A DNA stretch of 64,000 nt from Trichostrongylus colubriformis (lineage: Eukaryota; Nematoda; Chromadorea; Rhabditida; Trichostrongylidae). The position numbers were made by a program, and so were the translations under genes. Location of the stretch: positions 47,750,203-47,814,202 of the forward strand of contig OZ022257.1 of assembly GCA_963978905.1 (NCBI GenBank), given 5' to 3'. Position 1 is the first letter of the stretch. Every line of letters begins with the position of its first letter. Below are positions 36,317-46,249 of the stretch, one piece after another. The notes beneath the pieces were generated by a model, which ran no database searches, had not been told where the DNA came from, and was given only the letters and a program-made list of their open reading frames with translations.

Positions 36317-37956
36317 CTACTTGAAGTAGGGTCGACTTATCGACACTCCGCTCGGCTTGGATCGTCCTTCTGATCGTAGATGTTCGATCACCTCTTGCAG
36401 CCGCTTTGTCGTCTTTCTTACTTCATTTTTTAGGCCCGTTGATACACACAGTGTGCGATGGCGTCCCTTCATCGGAATTAAGTCTTCGACAATCGTCACT
36501 CTAATCCTTTCGCAGTAGCAGCAGTCTCTCTGGCGAAATCTGCTTTCGCAGTAGCAGCAGTCTCTCTGGCGAAATCTGCTTTCGCAGTAGCAGCAGTCTC
36601 TCTGGCGAAATCCGCTTGCACACCTTCTTTCTACTGACGATTGTATTCCGCTGAGAAGCAACGGTCTACAGCATCGCAAAAGGCACAGATGTTTATTTGC
36701 AATGTCTCTATAATGAAATGTCTGAATGTTCCAACTCGAGGGCTTGTTGGCAGATTTCTATAGCTTGCCCTGAAAAGTCCACACGTTCTTCCTCTTCTGT
36801 TATGTATCCGTCATCTTTCGTCCTCTTGTACTTATTGAAGCACTCTCTTGAAGTAAACTTGATCAGTTTCCATCTCGCTGGGCACTTGTCCCAATGCAGC
36901 GCCTCCTTGTGCTCCATCTAAGGCATCTGCTGTCACTTTCACACGACTTAGACCATGTTTTTCCGTCACTTTTTTTCTGCAACTCCGGACGATGCTCTTG
37001 CTCTGAATCATTCCGCCTCCTCTCAGCTTTTCTTTTCTCTTTGCAGAGCTCGTCGGCGGTTTTTTTTTTTGCAGTCGCTCGTCTTTTTGACCACAAACTC
37101 GAGCACTTTGTCTGCTTCAACGTGCTAACGCAAGATCTGGTGCTTATTGCGCAACCAGTATCGCCAAAGAGTGAGACTGACCTCTCCATTCTGAACCAGT
37201 GATTCGAATAATCATTCCGTAAGGACACAGCGTAACACCAGGCTCATGATCTGCTCCACTGCTTGTCCCGCCGTTGGAAGCAGCTCGGTAATCAGGGAGA
37301 CTTGTCCTCCTGCTCCCTCCCCCTACCCCCCCCCCCCCCCCCGAACGAAATTTTTGTTGCTTTTGAGCTCTCAGTCGTTCCTCACAGTTCTAAAGACAGA
37401 AACTTGTCGATGAATAGCTCTTATCGTCAATATTAGGTTGTTTTCGAAGCCAATGACCGACTGCCCTTGAAGATACTTGTGAATGTAGAAGAAATCGCTG
37501 TCCATACTTCGTAGGGCCATTCTGAGATGAAATTTATTGAGGCCTCTTGAGTTTGTGACCAACCACACTACAAGCGTCTTCCCTACTTTAACATGTGCCA
37601 CTCGTTTTTCTGCATCTTTTTTCATGATTTTTCTGAACTTATTGGAGCGGAAGATGTGAGACCCCATGAAAAAATTATAGCATCGGCAAAGTCAAGATGC
37701 GAAAAACAGTTTTCAAACCCATTTCGTGATTCGTATCTTATACATATACGGATATCAGAATATAAGTAAGCACGAGCAGTATCAACAGTGCTAAGACTGG
37801 TGCTAGCAAAGTCTTGTACCACATGACGAATATATCGAGGATGTGTGGAATGTCGGGCCAATGTTCGCCACTTGTTTTCCCTCCCAACCATCTGTCAACC
37901 GTACTGGAAGCCGTGTGAGGGTACTTTAATAGTCCACCAATTTCAAAAATGGTCAC
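36317..37956 (-). other. cluster of unidentified minus-strand ORFs, possibly exons of one gene
   Basis: In minus-strand order: 37956-37738 ends in a clear hydrophobic segment LAPVLALLILLVLTYILISV followed directly by a stop (type of a C-terminal membrane anchor); 37667-37371 reads VKVGKTLVVWLVTNSRGLNK..; 37228-36863 is Lys/Arg/Glu-rich (AKKKTADELCKEKRKAERRR); 36917-36708 reads CFNKYKRTKDDGYITEEEE..; 36679-36317 ends in KNEVRKTTKRLQEVIEHLRS.. . They do not overlap much and show protein-like composition, but I could not join them with convincing splice sites and recognise none. A C17 run at 37326-37342 lies inside. Confidence 0.3.
36507..36614. repeat. three 36-bp tandem repeats
   Basis: CTTTCGCAGTAGCAGCAGTC plus 16 bases occurs three times at 36-bp spacing (36507, 36543, 36579). 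On the minus strand one frame reads ADFARETAATAK per unit and another CES(R)FRQRDCCY. The period is a multiple of three, so it would not break a reading frame. Confidence 0.85.
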
Positions 37957-38040
37957 GGATTTCTCACATGAGGCTCTGCACTTCTGACAAATTCTTGCGA
38001 TGTCAAAGCTGAGTGTAGTGACGAAGTCTTTCCTTCTTGG

Positions 38041-38559
38041 TTACATTCTAACGTGAAGCCGATGGTTTTGCATTTTATCTCCGCTTGAGTAGGTGAGTAG
38101 GTTCCGCCGAGCAAATTCGAGACGAGCTGCCTTGTGAGCTTCGGTTAGTCGTGGTGCCTTCTTCATAACCTCCCGCACGATGTTCTTGTTGTGTTTTATT
38201 GTCCTCCACACCGTCAATTTGGAGGCAGACAGCTTCATATCAGCACGGATCTGATTGACGCTGCAGGTACTGTTGGAAGCTAGCTTCCAGATCTGCCGTT
38301 CATCTCTGCCGGAGAGCCTGGACCGACGCTGGGTAGTCCGATGAGCATTGTAGTCAGCAGGATTTTTGAGGTAGGAGCCGACCATGCAAAGAGTCCTGCC
38401 GATTTGCTTGGCGATCCGTCGATTGCTGAGTCCGGCGTCGTGATGAGCTCGAATTTGGGCTTTTTCTTCGGTGGATAGGCGAGAACTACGTGGTACGCGA
38501 GAAGACATGCTCCCGCACATTTTTGGCGAGTGGATATACTCGGGTTGAAACGGGAACAT
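38041..38559 (-). pseudogene. Tc3-like transposase, N-terminal part
   Basis: 172 codons matching the DNA-binding half of Tc3-type transposases: SSRLSTEEKAQIRAHHDAGL, then SNRRIAKQIGRT and LKNPADY (first helix-turn-helix), RRSRLSGRDERQIWKLASNS, SASKLTVWRTIK, and RLTEAHKAARLEFARRN. The catalytic DDE half that should follow is absent; frame is lost after LTYSSGDK. Upstream on the right, AGGGTGGACG(T/C)ATAG..GTGAAACG occurs at 38580-38605 and 38753-38780 and may be remains of its terminal repeat. Confidence 0.85.
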
Positions 38560-39144
38560 TTACTTCAGGACAATTATTAAGGGTGGACGTATAGCGTGAA
38601 ACGGTCCAAATTTTGAAAAAATCTTGTAAAAATAGAGTCCAAGCACCCAAATTCAAGAATGTGGGTTTATCACCGTTTTCTTACATGCCGAATCTAATGG
38701 CGTACATTGCAGAGTCGAGTTGAAGCGTTCAGGACTAATTCCGTTAAAGTATAGGGTGGACGCATAGTAGTGAAACGCACTTATGTGAACTTGACCTTAG
38801 CTGTTTCTCTCCACCGGATGCAGCGGAAGATCTCATACAGATCTGATGAGGTGGGGGTGGTATAGATGCGAAAGAATATGCACTGGGAACCTAAAAAAAT
38901 ACCACCACCACAGTGACCTCCGCAGGAGCAATGCTTCGGCTTTTCTATAAAACTTGTTTCGTGGATTGCAGCACAATTCCTCCAGCACATGTGCCCATAA
39001 GAGCACCTGGTACTGCGTCTCTTATAAAAGAAGTCACATCTTGCTCCCAAAGGAGTGATAAAGTGTTCCATTCTGCACGATAATCATTAATGGTTGTGCT
39101 TTCTTCTCAAAGCACGCTTCCTTCTTGAAGGTTTAAGTTTTAGG

Positions 39145-39935
39145 ACATCAAAGTTCTGGCGGCAAGGACACGCAGGCTCTCGTTTCCTTCGCGCAGAGCT
39201 TCCGCGAAGAAGTCTGACCATAAAGACGGCGGTCTTTTAGATGTTTATTTGACGTCGCAGGGGATACAGTCAGTGACCGCCCTCACCCAACGCTCATCGC
39301 GATATCGCATGACGTTTCTGGACCCATCTACCCTTCGATTCCATGGAGACGTCGGCATTCCTGATTTTCGATCGATCATTGACGAAGTTTCGAATTCTGG
39401 ATCCCCTCTGCACTTCCATGTTTCGAAATAGTCCGAGCATAGTTCTTTTGATAATGCGTACGCCGACCACTTACTCTTCCTGCTTCTGTAGAGTCCATGT
39501 CTTTGAAGCATATGTCAACACAAGGAGGAGAGCGAAATTGAAGAGATGGACGCGGAGACGGATGTTCTTTACCTTCTCCACTAACCCCCACATAGTCTTG
39601 AAGTATCTCCGAGCTGCTTTTTGTCTCGCTCAGCTCTGGTGTTAAGTCGTTCATCATATTGACTTCCCCACCTAGGACACAAAGTTTAGGCATTCAGTGA
39701 AGTTGTTCCGTTGAGCGCAAAAGAAGCGTCAGATACCGATCCGTTCCTCATGGAAACCGTTTTCGTTAGGTTCAGCTATAATCCGCTTTTTCCACACTAG
39801 CAGTCGGAATCAGCCAGCATTCGCTCCGTTTGGCACGAAGTATTCCTCGGAATTGACTAGGCACATCCTTGTTTCACAGGTACTTGATAACCGCTTTTCA
39901 ACGGAGTCGAAGGCTCTCTTCAAATCGATGATGTG
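39145..39935 (-). mobile_element. internally deleted RTE relic C
   Basis: Minus strand: IDLKRAFDSVEK near 39925, then MMNDLTPELSETKSSSE, a TYASETWTLQKQEE-like block disturbed near 39460-39510 by a small deletion, and MRYRDERWVRAVTDCIPCD ending near 39250. Same internal deletion as relics A and B. Confidence 0.85.
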
Positions 39936-40285
39936 ATCAGGCTTCGCTTCTTGCTCTGCGCAACATAATCAATAATCAGGTGGGCACCCCATTCACTATG
40001 GTTGTAGAGGTTAAAGAAGACATCCATACATTCGCGACCGCTTTGCACCCAATCATTATGCGTTTTTTGATCAGTTAGAGAGAACGTGGATGACCACTCA
40101 ATATCACGTTGCCACCGTTATCCAAACACTGCAAGCAGAATTATGAGAGTGGCTTAGCTGCGTTTATGGGGCCGATATCTACGATATCCCGAAAAGCACC
40201 ACTGAACTTCTCATCAATATTGTCGCAGTGAAGTGGAACACGTGAGAAATAATTTTTATTGTCTTTCGCAGTTCCCAACGACAGT

Positions 40286-40544
40286 TCATTCATTGTCTTC
40301 GGGTTTGTTCTTCTTGCCTTTTATTTTTTTGGCGAGTTTATTCACTCCTTCCTTGGTCTGAAAGAAAGCTCTTTTTCTCGGTGATTCTTAGACACTTTGT
40401 GAGTTAACAAAAGGAAATTGAACAAACCTTGGAGAAGGCTTTACTTGCTCCAGCCTTAATCTTGTTACCCACACTCTTCATACTGGCACTGTCTACAAGA
40501 GCAACAAAGAGTACGAGGAGTAACGTAAGCAGCACTAGTCTCAT
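40286..40544 (-). CDS. secreted cationic peptide precursor, copy C
   Basis: Exons 40544-40428 (117 bp) and 40357-40286 (72 bp). The signal peptide is MRLVLLTLLLVLFVALVDS, the mature part begins SMKSVGNKIKAGASKAFSK and ends PEDNE. The signal shares MRLV with copy B; the VDS end is shared with copy D. TTTCAG stands 1 nt before ATG and the polyadenylation hexamer is about 26 bp after the stop. All splice sites match the other copies, so nothing marks it as broken. Confidence 0.8.
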
Positions 40545-40931
40545 TCTGAAATGTGAAAGGCTCTTTTGAAGTGTTGAGTGGAGCCTAATAAAAGACAGCA
40601 ACTGCAATAAGGCATGCGAGTACTGCAGCACGCTTTGGCTTTGTGAATTGATGAAATTTTTGCAATTTTGTGGCCTACCACCATTACACTTAATGCCGTT
40701 AATAATAGGTGATTCAGCAATCATAGCATATCTGTGCCTTTCACAAACCTGCCACCCACGTGTTCTGTTACAAGTGTGGTGAAAAAAATAAGGGAGAGGG
40801 GTATGGAAGAATTTGAGAAGACATCTTTATAAGAGAAAGCCATACTGCATCTCTCCTTCCCCTATTTAAATCTATTCTATCACAGTGTTTTTTTTTAACA
40901 GGGTGGCTGAAGAAACATAAGGTCATTGGCT

Positions 40932-41115
40932 CTAGCACTCGTTGCAAAGCAAATTCCACAGAACGATATGTGTGAACGTCTTTTCCGCAAGAGCGCACCA
41001 CGTTTCCGTAAGATTGGGCGCCAGGGACATACACTCTGATGACGATGCCGGTTTTGCGCGATATCTAACTTTCTTAATTGTATAAACCTCAGTGAAATTT
41101 AAAAATTGTCTGCAC
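40932..41115 (-). pseudogene. Cys-rich exon, copy C (damaged)
   Basis: Reads FTEVYTIKKVRYRAKP.., SSSECMSLAPNLTETWC and ends HIVLWNLLCNEC before TAG at 40932. Compared with copy B it lacks two bases and five bases in the region between the cysteines (near 40985), removing one or two cysteines. About 390 bp upstream of peptide gene C on the same strand. Confidence 0.5.
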
Positions 41116-41628
41116 CTTACTTCAAACAACTATCAAACGAGTCAAGTTAAATGATTATAAAGTGGCCAAGAGCAAATAAAGATGAAATGTCAATAAATCT
41201 TGAATGAATATTACGATTCGAAAACAACATATACTTAGTTGGTGGACGAGTGACCCAGCCACTCGAAAAGGATTGAGCCATCATTTTTAGAGGTGATACC
41301 CTGGGGAGGCACTATAACGCAGATTCTCTAGGGATGGCATGACCAAGTCATAAGGTTGGAGAATATTTGTTATTGTGTCTCACCTGTGTGCTTTATTGGT
41401 GTCATATAACTAAAGCCTTTCATTTTCACCCATAAGTAGCCACTCCTTTCCTATACGTCTGGTGTGAGGAGTTTTGCGCTTCTTTTCTGATTTAGTTGGT
41501 TTCTGCAAGCTAATGTGATCCCCCGGAGGAAGCATCAAGTCGGATAGTAGGATTTAGTGCTCCTCCTAAGGATCACGTAAAAAACGGTTCAATTTTCCAG
41601 TGACATCCCTTTTTCATCAAAGATACAG

Positions 41629-41903
41629 GTCATTTCTTGAAATCACTCTCTCCGCTTGAATATGATTCTCATCACTACGCCCACATTTTTAAAGACCTCA
41701 TTGAGAACACAAAAACCATCGAAATTCACGCAATTAAGAAAGGCAAGCATGCAGTCATCACAGAATGCATGTTCGCGTCGCAGTGTGCTACGGAAAAGAA
41801 TCCCCACACAAAAATATCGTTTTGTGGAGTTTGCCTTGCAACGAGTGTTAGAGGCGATGCTCAAATATTTCTACAGCACCCTGTTCGAAAAAAAGCACTG
41901 TGA
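41629..41903 (+). pseudogene. Cys-rich exon, copy D (frame changed at its end)
   Basis: Nearly identical to copy A from the acceptor AGATACAG through SLSPLEYDSHHYAHIFKDL and HAVITECMFASQC. One A is missing in the CACACAAAAATATCG tract relative to copy A, so the conserved NIVLW..CNEC end is replaced by ISFCGVCLATSVRGDA and a later stop. About 315 bp upstream of peptide gene D on the same strand. Confidence 0.5.
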
Positions 41904-42218
41904 TAAATTAGCTTTAAAAAGGGATAGGAGTGATGCAGTGTGTCTTTCCTCTCATGGAGACTTTATCTCAAGCTCTTCCATCCCTCTTTAATCTACTCTT
42001 CACGCTTTTGACAAAGCACGTGGCAGGCTTACAAAAGGCACGGTTATGCTAAAAATGCTGAATCATCTATTAAGTGAAGTGGCAGTAGGCCACAAAATTG
42101 CAAAAATTTCATCAAGTCACAAAGCCAAAACGTGCTACAGTACTCGCATGCTATATTGTGGCTGCAGCCTTTCATGAGGCTCCACTCAACCCTTCAAAAG
42201 AGCCTTTCACATTTCAGA

Positions 42219-42512
42219 ATGAGACCAGTGCTGCTTACGTTACTCCTCGTACTTTTTGTCGCTCTTGTAGACAGTGCCAGTATGAAGAGTGTGGGTAACA
42301 AGATTAAGGCTGGAGCAAGTAAAGCATTCTCCAAGGTTTGTTTAATTTCCTATTGTTAACTCACTAAGATTGCGCTAACTCAGAGTAAGCAGTACGTAAC
42401 TTAGTATCAAGAATTACTAAAAAATGGACCTTTCTTTCAGACAAAGGAAGGAGTGAATAAACTCGCCAAAAAAATAAAAGGCAAGAAGAATGAACCCGAA
42501 GGCAATGAATGA
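42219..42512 (+). CDS. secreted cationic peptide precursor, copy D
   Basis: Exons 42219-42335 and 42441-42512. The signal peptide is MRPVLLTLLLVLFVALVDS, the mature part starts SMKSVGNKIKAGASKAFSK, continues TKEGVNKLAKKIKGKK and ends EPEGNE, slightly less basic than copy A. The intron is about 36 bp longer than in the others. TTTCAG stands 1 nt before ATG; AATAAA is at about 42538. As with the others, an antimicrobial or membrane-active role is inferred from charge, length, lack of cysteine and secretion signal. Confidence 0.8.
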
Positions 42513-42924
42513 TCTGTCGTTGGGGATTATGATCGACAATAAAAATTATTCTCCAGGTGTTCCACTTCACTTCTACAATGTTAAAGAGAGATTTAGTGGT
42601 GCCTAATTTGGTGCCACACCTTTTTTGCCGGAATGGTCATTGCTCACATTTGGTGATCGCTGTATTTCCTGAATTCAAATGTCACAATAATTCCTTATTA
42701 TTAACGTGATTTGGCTGCGAAGGTATGCTGTGCAGGCTCCAAGAAATATACAGCAGTAAGTAAGACATGGCATGACCATTCTTAGTGGTCACTTCTCTGA
42801 GTCTATCAACTCGTCGTTTTGCCATCCATCCGTCAGATCTCCACCGAAAAAGAACGCAGTTGTTGGTTTCGACGTTTTTGATTTCTGTTTGCTGCCGATT
42901 TTCGTCGCAACCTGCGATGCGAAC

Positions 42925-43045
42925 ATCGTTACAAGTATGCTGAGATATGGGCAAAAGCTTCGGTCTCGGACGGAACTCGAACCCCCACTCTATTCTTTCC
43001 GGGTTGATGTGCTAATCCATTAAACTACTCCCCGTTCATCTTAAC
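42925..43045 (-). repeat. tRNA-derived SINE, family 1, copy 3
   Basis: Minus strand: GGGGAGTAGTTTAATGGATT (box A), GGGGGTTCGAGTTCCGTCC (box B), GAGACCGAAGCTTTTGCCC, then TCAGCATACTTGTAAC. The tail matches copy 1 at 26560, so the repeat includes non-tRNA sequence. Confidence 0.72.
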
Positions 43046-43237
43046 TCTGCTTCTGACGGGTATATTTACGATAGCGTTGGTGTGTTTTTTGCAGTACTGT
43101 ACCGTCAAGAGTTTGAATTGTAGTGAATAGGGTATCGAGCCGGTTAGTGTTGGCTTGCTAGTTTGCGAATAGCATAGAGTGAATCCTGATAATCAAAGTC
43201 CATCAACTGGATTTCGTGATCGTCAGCCATATAGCAG

Positions 43238-45014
43238 TTAATGAGTGTGCATACGTCTTATAACATCAACACTAGCTCCCTCATCCAGGGAAGCGGTCCA
43301 AACGTTGAGCGACTGCAGTAATGCGGTAGTGGTGGATTTGCCTTTCTGAAATCCGTGCTGGAAGGGTGAAATTATAGAGTATTCCTTAATATGTGCCTCT
43401 ATTCTCTTCTTCACAATTTTTTGAAAAGCACGAGCTAAGATTGATGTGATACTGATGGGACGATAGTTGTCAGGACAGTCATAGGGCGACTTTTTAGGTA
43501 AAGGAGTAACATAGGGCATTTTCCATCTAGAGGGAACTTCTGCTCTCATGAAGCTAAGATTAAAAATGTACTGAAGCGGGCCCAACGATGACATGAGCAA
43601 CATTCTTAATGAAAGGTATCGGTATTTCATCAGGAGTAAGGGAGTAGGACGAAGGTCAGCTCAGCAAAATAGAAAGTAGGTCATCAGCCTGAACCCACAC
43701 GGAATCATTCATAGTAGGAAACATGTCAAGCACGGAAAGATCAGCTAGGTGCTCTGACGCGCTCTGAACAAATGCTTTTTCGAAAGTGCAGGCAAGAACT
43801 TCCGCTTTTTCTTTGTCATTGGAGAATGCCGTTCCATCGCTCCCCCTCAAGCAGCCAAGCTTGGGTTTGGTGCTAAGCCTTGAACTGACAAGCCTATAAA
43901 ACGCATTCTTATCACTGGCGAGAACTTTTTTCTCAACTGAGTTATTGTATTTGAACAGTTTAAGCTCAAATACAGTATTTAATGTGCGAAAAGTCATCCG
44001 GTGTTCTGGAGTGTCATTTAGGGTGACATCTACCCAACCCTGCATCCTCTCACGATAGAGTCGACGAAGATACGGAGGTAAGTGGGACTGAGATGATGGA
44101 ACACGGATAATAGGGACAAATAGTGCTATGCAATGATGTAATATCGCTATGAAAAGCTCGTACATTTCATCGATTGATTGAGTGAGGCCAAAAGAACCGT
44201 ACCAATCAATGCCGGCAAGGTATGTCCTAATCGCGTTGTAATTGGCATCTTTAAAAGTTATTTTCTTAATGAATGATTCATCAGTTGCAGGAGGGTTCAA
44301 CTCGAAGACGAGGCTGTTGTGGTCACTAGTGCCCAAAGGGGGCGCAACAGCTAAACTGTGAATCAAGCCGTTGGCATTGGTCAATACCAATGCCAAGAAT
44401 GTTGCCTCCTAATGTAGGCTTTTTGACATGTTGCGTAAGAAAGTGGGTTTGACATAGCTCTAGAAACGATTTGGAGATAGCGGAGCAACTATTGTTGCCA
44501 GAAGGTGTTGACCAGTCAATGTCGGGAAGATTGAATTCTCCCTCACGATGCAGTGACGGACGGAGGAGATAAGATCACTGATTGCATGGAATAACTGTTT
44601 AGTAGCCACGGCTGTAGCAGAAGAAGCCCTGTATACAATTAGCAGGCGCACAGAAACGCTGTTCACGTTATCCAGTGTAATATCCACACATAGAACCTCA
44701 TAAGATTTAGGGCAGCATTCACGAAAAACTGTGACAGAAGAAAGGGTTTTCTTGACCAAAACTGCAACACCTCCACCTTTTTTTGAGACTCGGTCAGACC
44801 TGATCAAGTCGTACTGTGCCCAACGGCTGCCAAAGGAAGACGACCACTGAACGCCCGCGCTAAGCCACGTTTCGGATAGGGTGACTATGTCAAAGTCAAA
44901 TTCAATATGATAGAGGAGTGCCCTTCCATTTTTATGAATAGAACGGATATTTGTATACAAGCGCAGTAAACGGCGCACGTGTTTCCGGGGAGCATTCACA
45001 AGTTTGACGAACAA
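43238..45014 (-). pseudogene. CR1-like endonuclease-reverse transcriptase, broken
   Basis: Endonuclease: RLYTNIRSIHKNGRALLYHI and DIVTLSETWL near 44960-44860, KKGGGVAVLVKK near 44790, then FNLPDIDWSTP near 44535 in another frame. After a second shift at about 44395 comes LVLTNANGLIHSL and GTSDHNSLVF. Reverse transcriptase: FMRAEVPSRWKMPYVTPLPK, DNYRPISITSI, SPFQHGFQKGKSTTTALLQS, LDEGASVDVI ending at about 43260. The DFSKAF block is gone; a MADD-type remnant of the YADD motif appears near 43215. At least three frame breaks make it non-functional. Confidence 0.83.
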
Positions 45015-45082
45015 GTCTGATCTGTAGCAGGAGGTATTGTTTGGATACTGACATCAGATACATTAATAAGTTCAGGGGAGCT

Positions 45083-45828
45083 TTAATCACGAATCAAGTT
45101 ATCCTGCGTTTCAACTGGTTTGTGTGAAGAAGTGCTACGCCGTGCAAGTCGCTCAGCACGAGCCCGATTCATCTCCTCCCGAGTGAGGGAGGGCTTTATA
45201 AAAATTTGAGGGATCGAGAAGTACTTAAGACGAGGTGCACGACGCAACACTTGGTTAGCGTAGAAAGATGAAGGTAAAACAACTTTAACTAGTCTTGGGA
45301 AGGCTACATTAGCAGTCTCATCCTATAAACAGTCAATAATGAGCACTCAATACCAATATAATCGAAAATGCTTTAAGAATATTCCTATCGCTTACCAAGC
45401 GCTCACTGGGCAATTGAGCAGAGCTTTCAGGCAATCCGATGAGAACAATAGAGCGTTTGCGTTCAATTTCATCAGGAGAAACAGACAAAACACTAGAAGC
45501 GTTGGGAGAAGGCTCAGATATTTTGTGAGATGGAGAGGAGACAGGTTTAGCACTGCCACTAATAGCAGCTTTGAGCTCAGCGTTCTGCGCTCTTAACGAA
45601 AGTACCTCCTCCGATAGCTCTATTTCGGCACAGGACAGTCTGCAGAAACTTCCGGTCCTCTAGCAGTGTACCCAATACGGATCGTGGATGCTGCGGTAGG
45701 GATTGATCCTCCATTAGAAGCGCAACGTCTTGATCAAACTTGTCCGATGGCATAGGTGGAGAGCGATCAATACATGATCGCTTGATCGGCCTTTCCTGAA
45801 TACGCAAACTGGACAAAGGAGTGTCCAT
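45083..45828 (-). pseudogene. LINE ORF1 (RNA-binding, coiled coil) with intron-like gap
   Basis: Starts MDTPLSSLRIQERPIKRS, shifts frame near 45630, then a coiled-coil-like EVLSLRAQNAELKAA and RKRSIVLIGLPESSAQ, an RRM-start motif usual in such ORF1 proteins. The frame then meets GTAAGC at 45395; 73 bp later TTTATAG precedes DETANVAFPRLVKVVLPSS, in frame, and the ORF ends at 45083 after LTREEMNRARAERLARR. Much of the RRM core expected here is missing, so this is either a deletion or splicing-like loss. Confidence 0.65.
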
Positions 45829-46249
45829 GGGAATAAAACAGAATCCTCAGTGGAATCACGTGAGAAGAGTGTTGGCAAAGAAAAATAAGAAGAAATGAAG
45901 ATACACCTCTCTATGTGGCAATAAATCCAGCTGGACTCGCACCGTGCCACAATGATGCTCAGCTCAGATCAAAGAAGTACCGTCTGGAGCAGTAAGCAGC
46001 GAAACAGCAGGGCAAAAAGCCTTCACGGAACAGTAGAGTATCAGTGAATAAAAAATTGTCGATGACCAGAAAGTAACGACCGGAAGTTCAAAAGATTGGT
46101 TGGATGGTCGACAGGTAAGGAGATTTTTTTTTGTATTTTTAATTTTTTTAATTTTGTGGGATCTTAATTTAAGTTATAAAATATATGATTTGCATTCATA
46201 AAATTTTAGATTCTAAAAATAGCATTATTAAGTGGAAGAGCGGCCGGCC

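Larger units (their letters stand above)
39145..42590. repeat. right arm of the large inverted segmental duplication
   Basis: Contains unit C (minus) head to head with unit D (plus): the reverse complement of arm 31650-34885. Unit D lacks the RTE relic that follows unit A, so similarity stops near 42590 after AGAGATTTAGTGGTGCC. The two arms are separated by about 4.26 kb. Confidence 0.8.
43130..46050 (-). mobile_element. CR1-like LINE, degenerate
   Basis: Minus-strand order ORF1 (45.8-45.1 kb), endonuclease (45.0-44.45 kb), reverse transcriptase (44.4-43.2 kb). Frameshifts interrupt each part and the RT is deleted internally. The clade assignment (CR1/Jockey-type) rests on the two-ORF layout and motif style. 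It borders the SINE copy at 43.0 kb. Confidence 0.8.
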
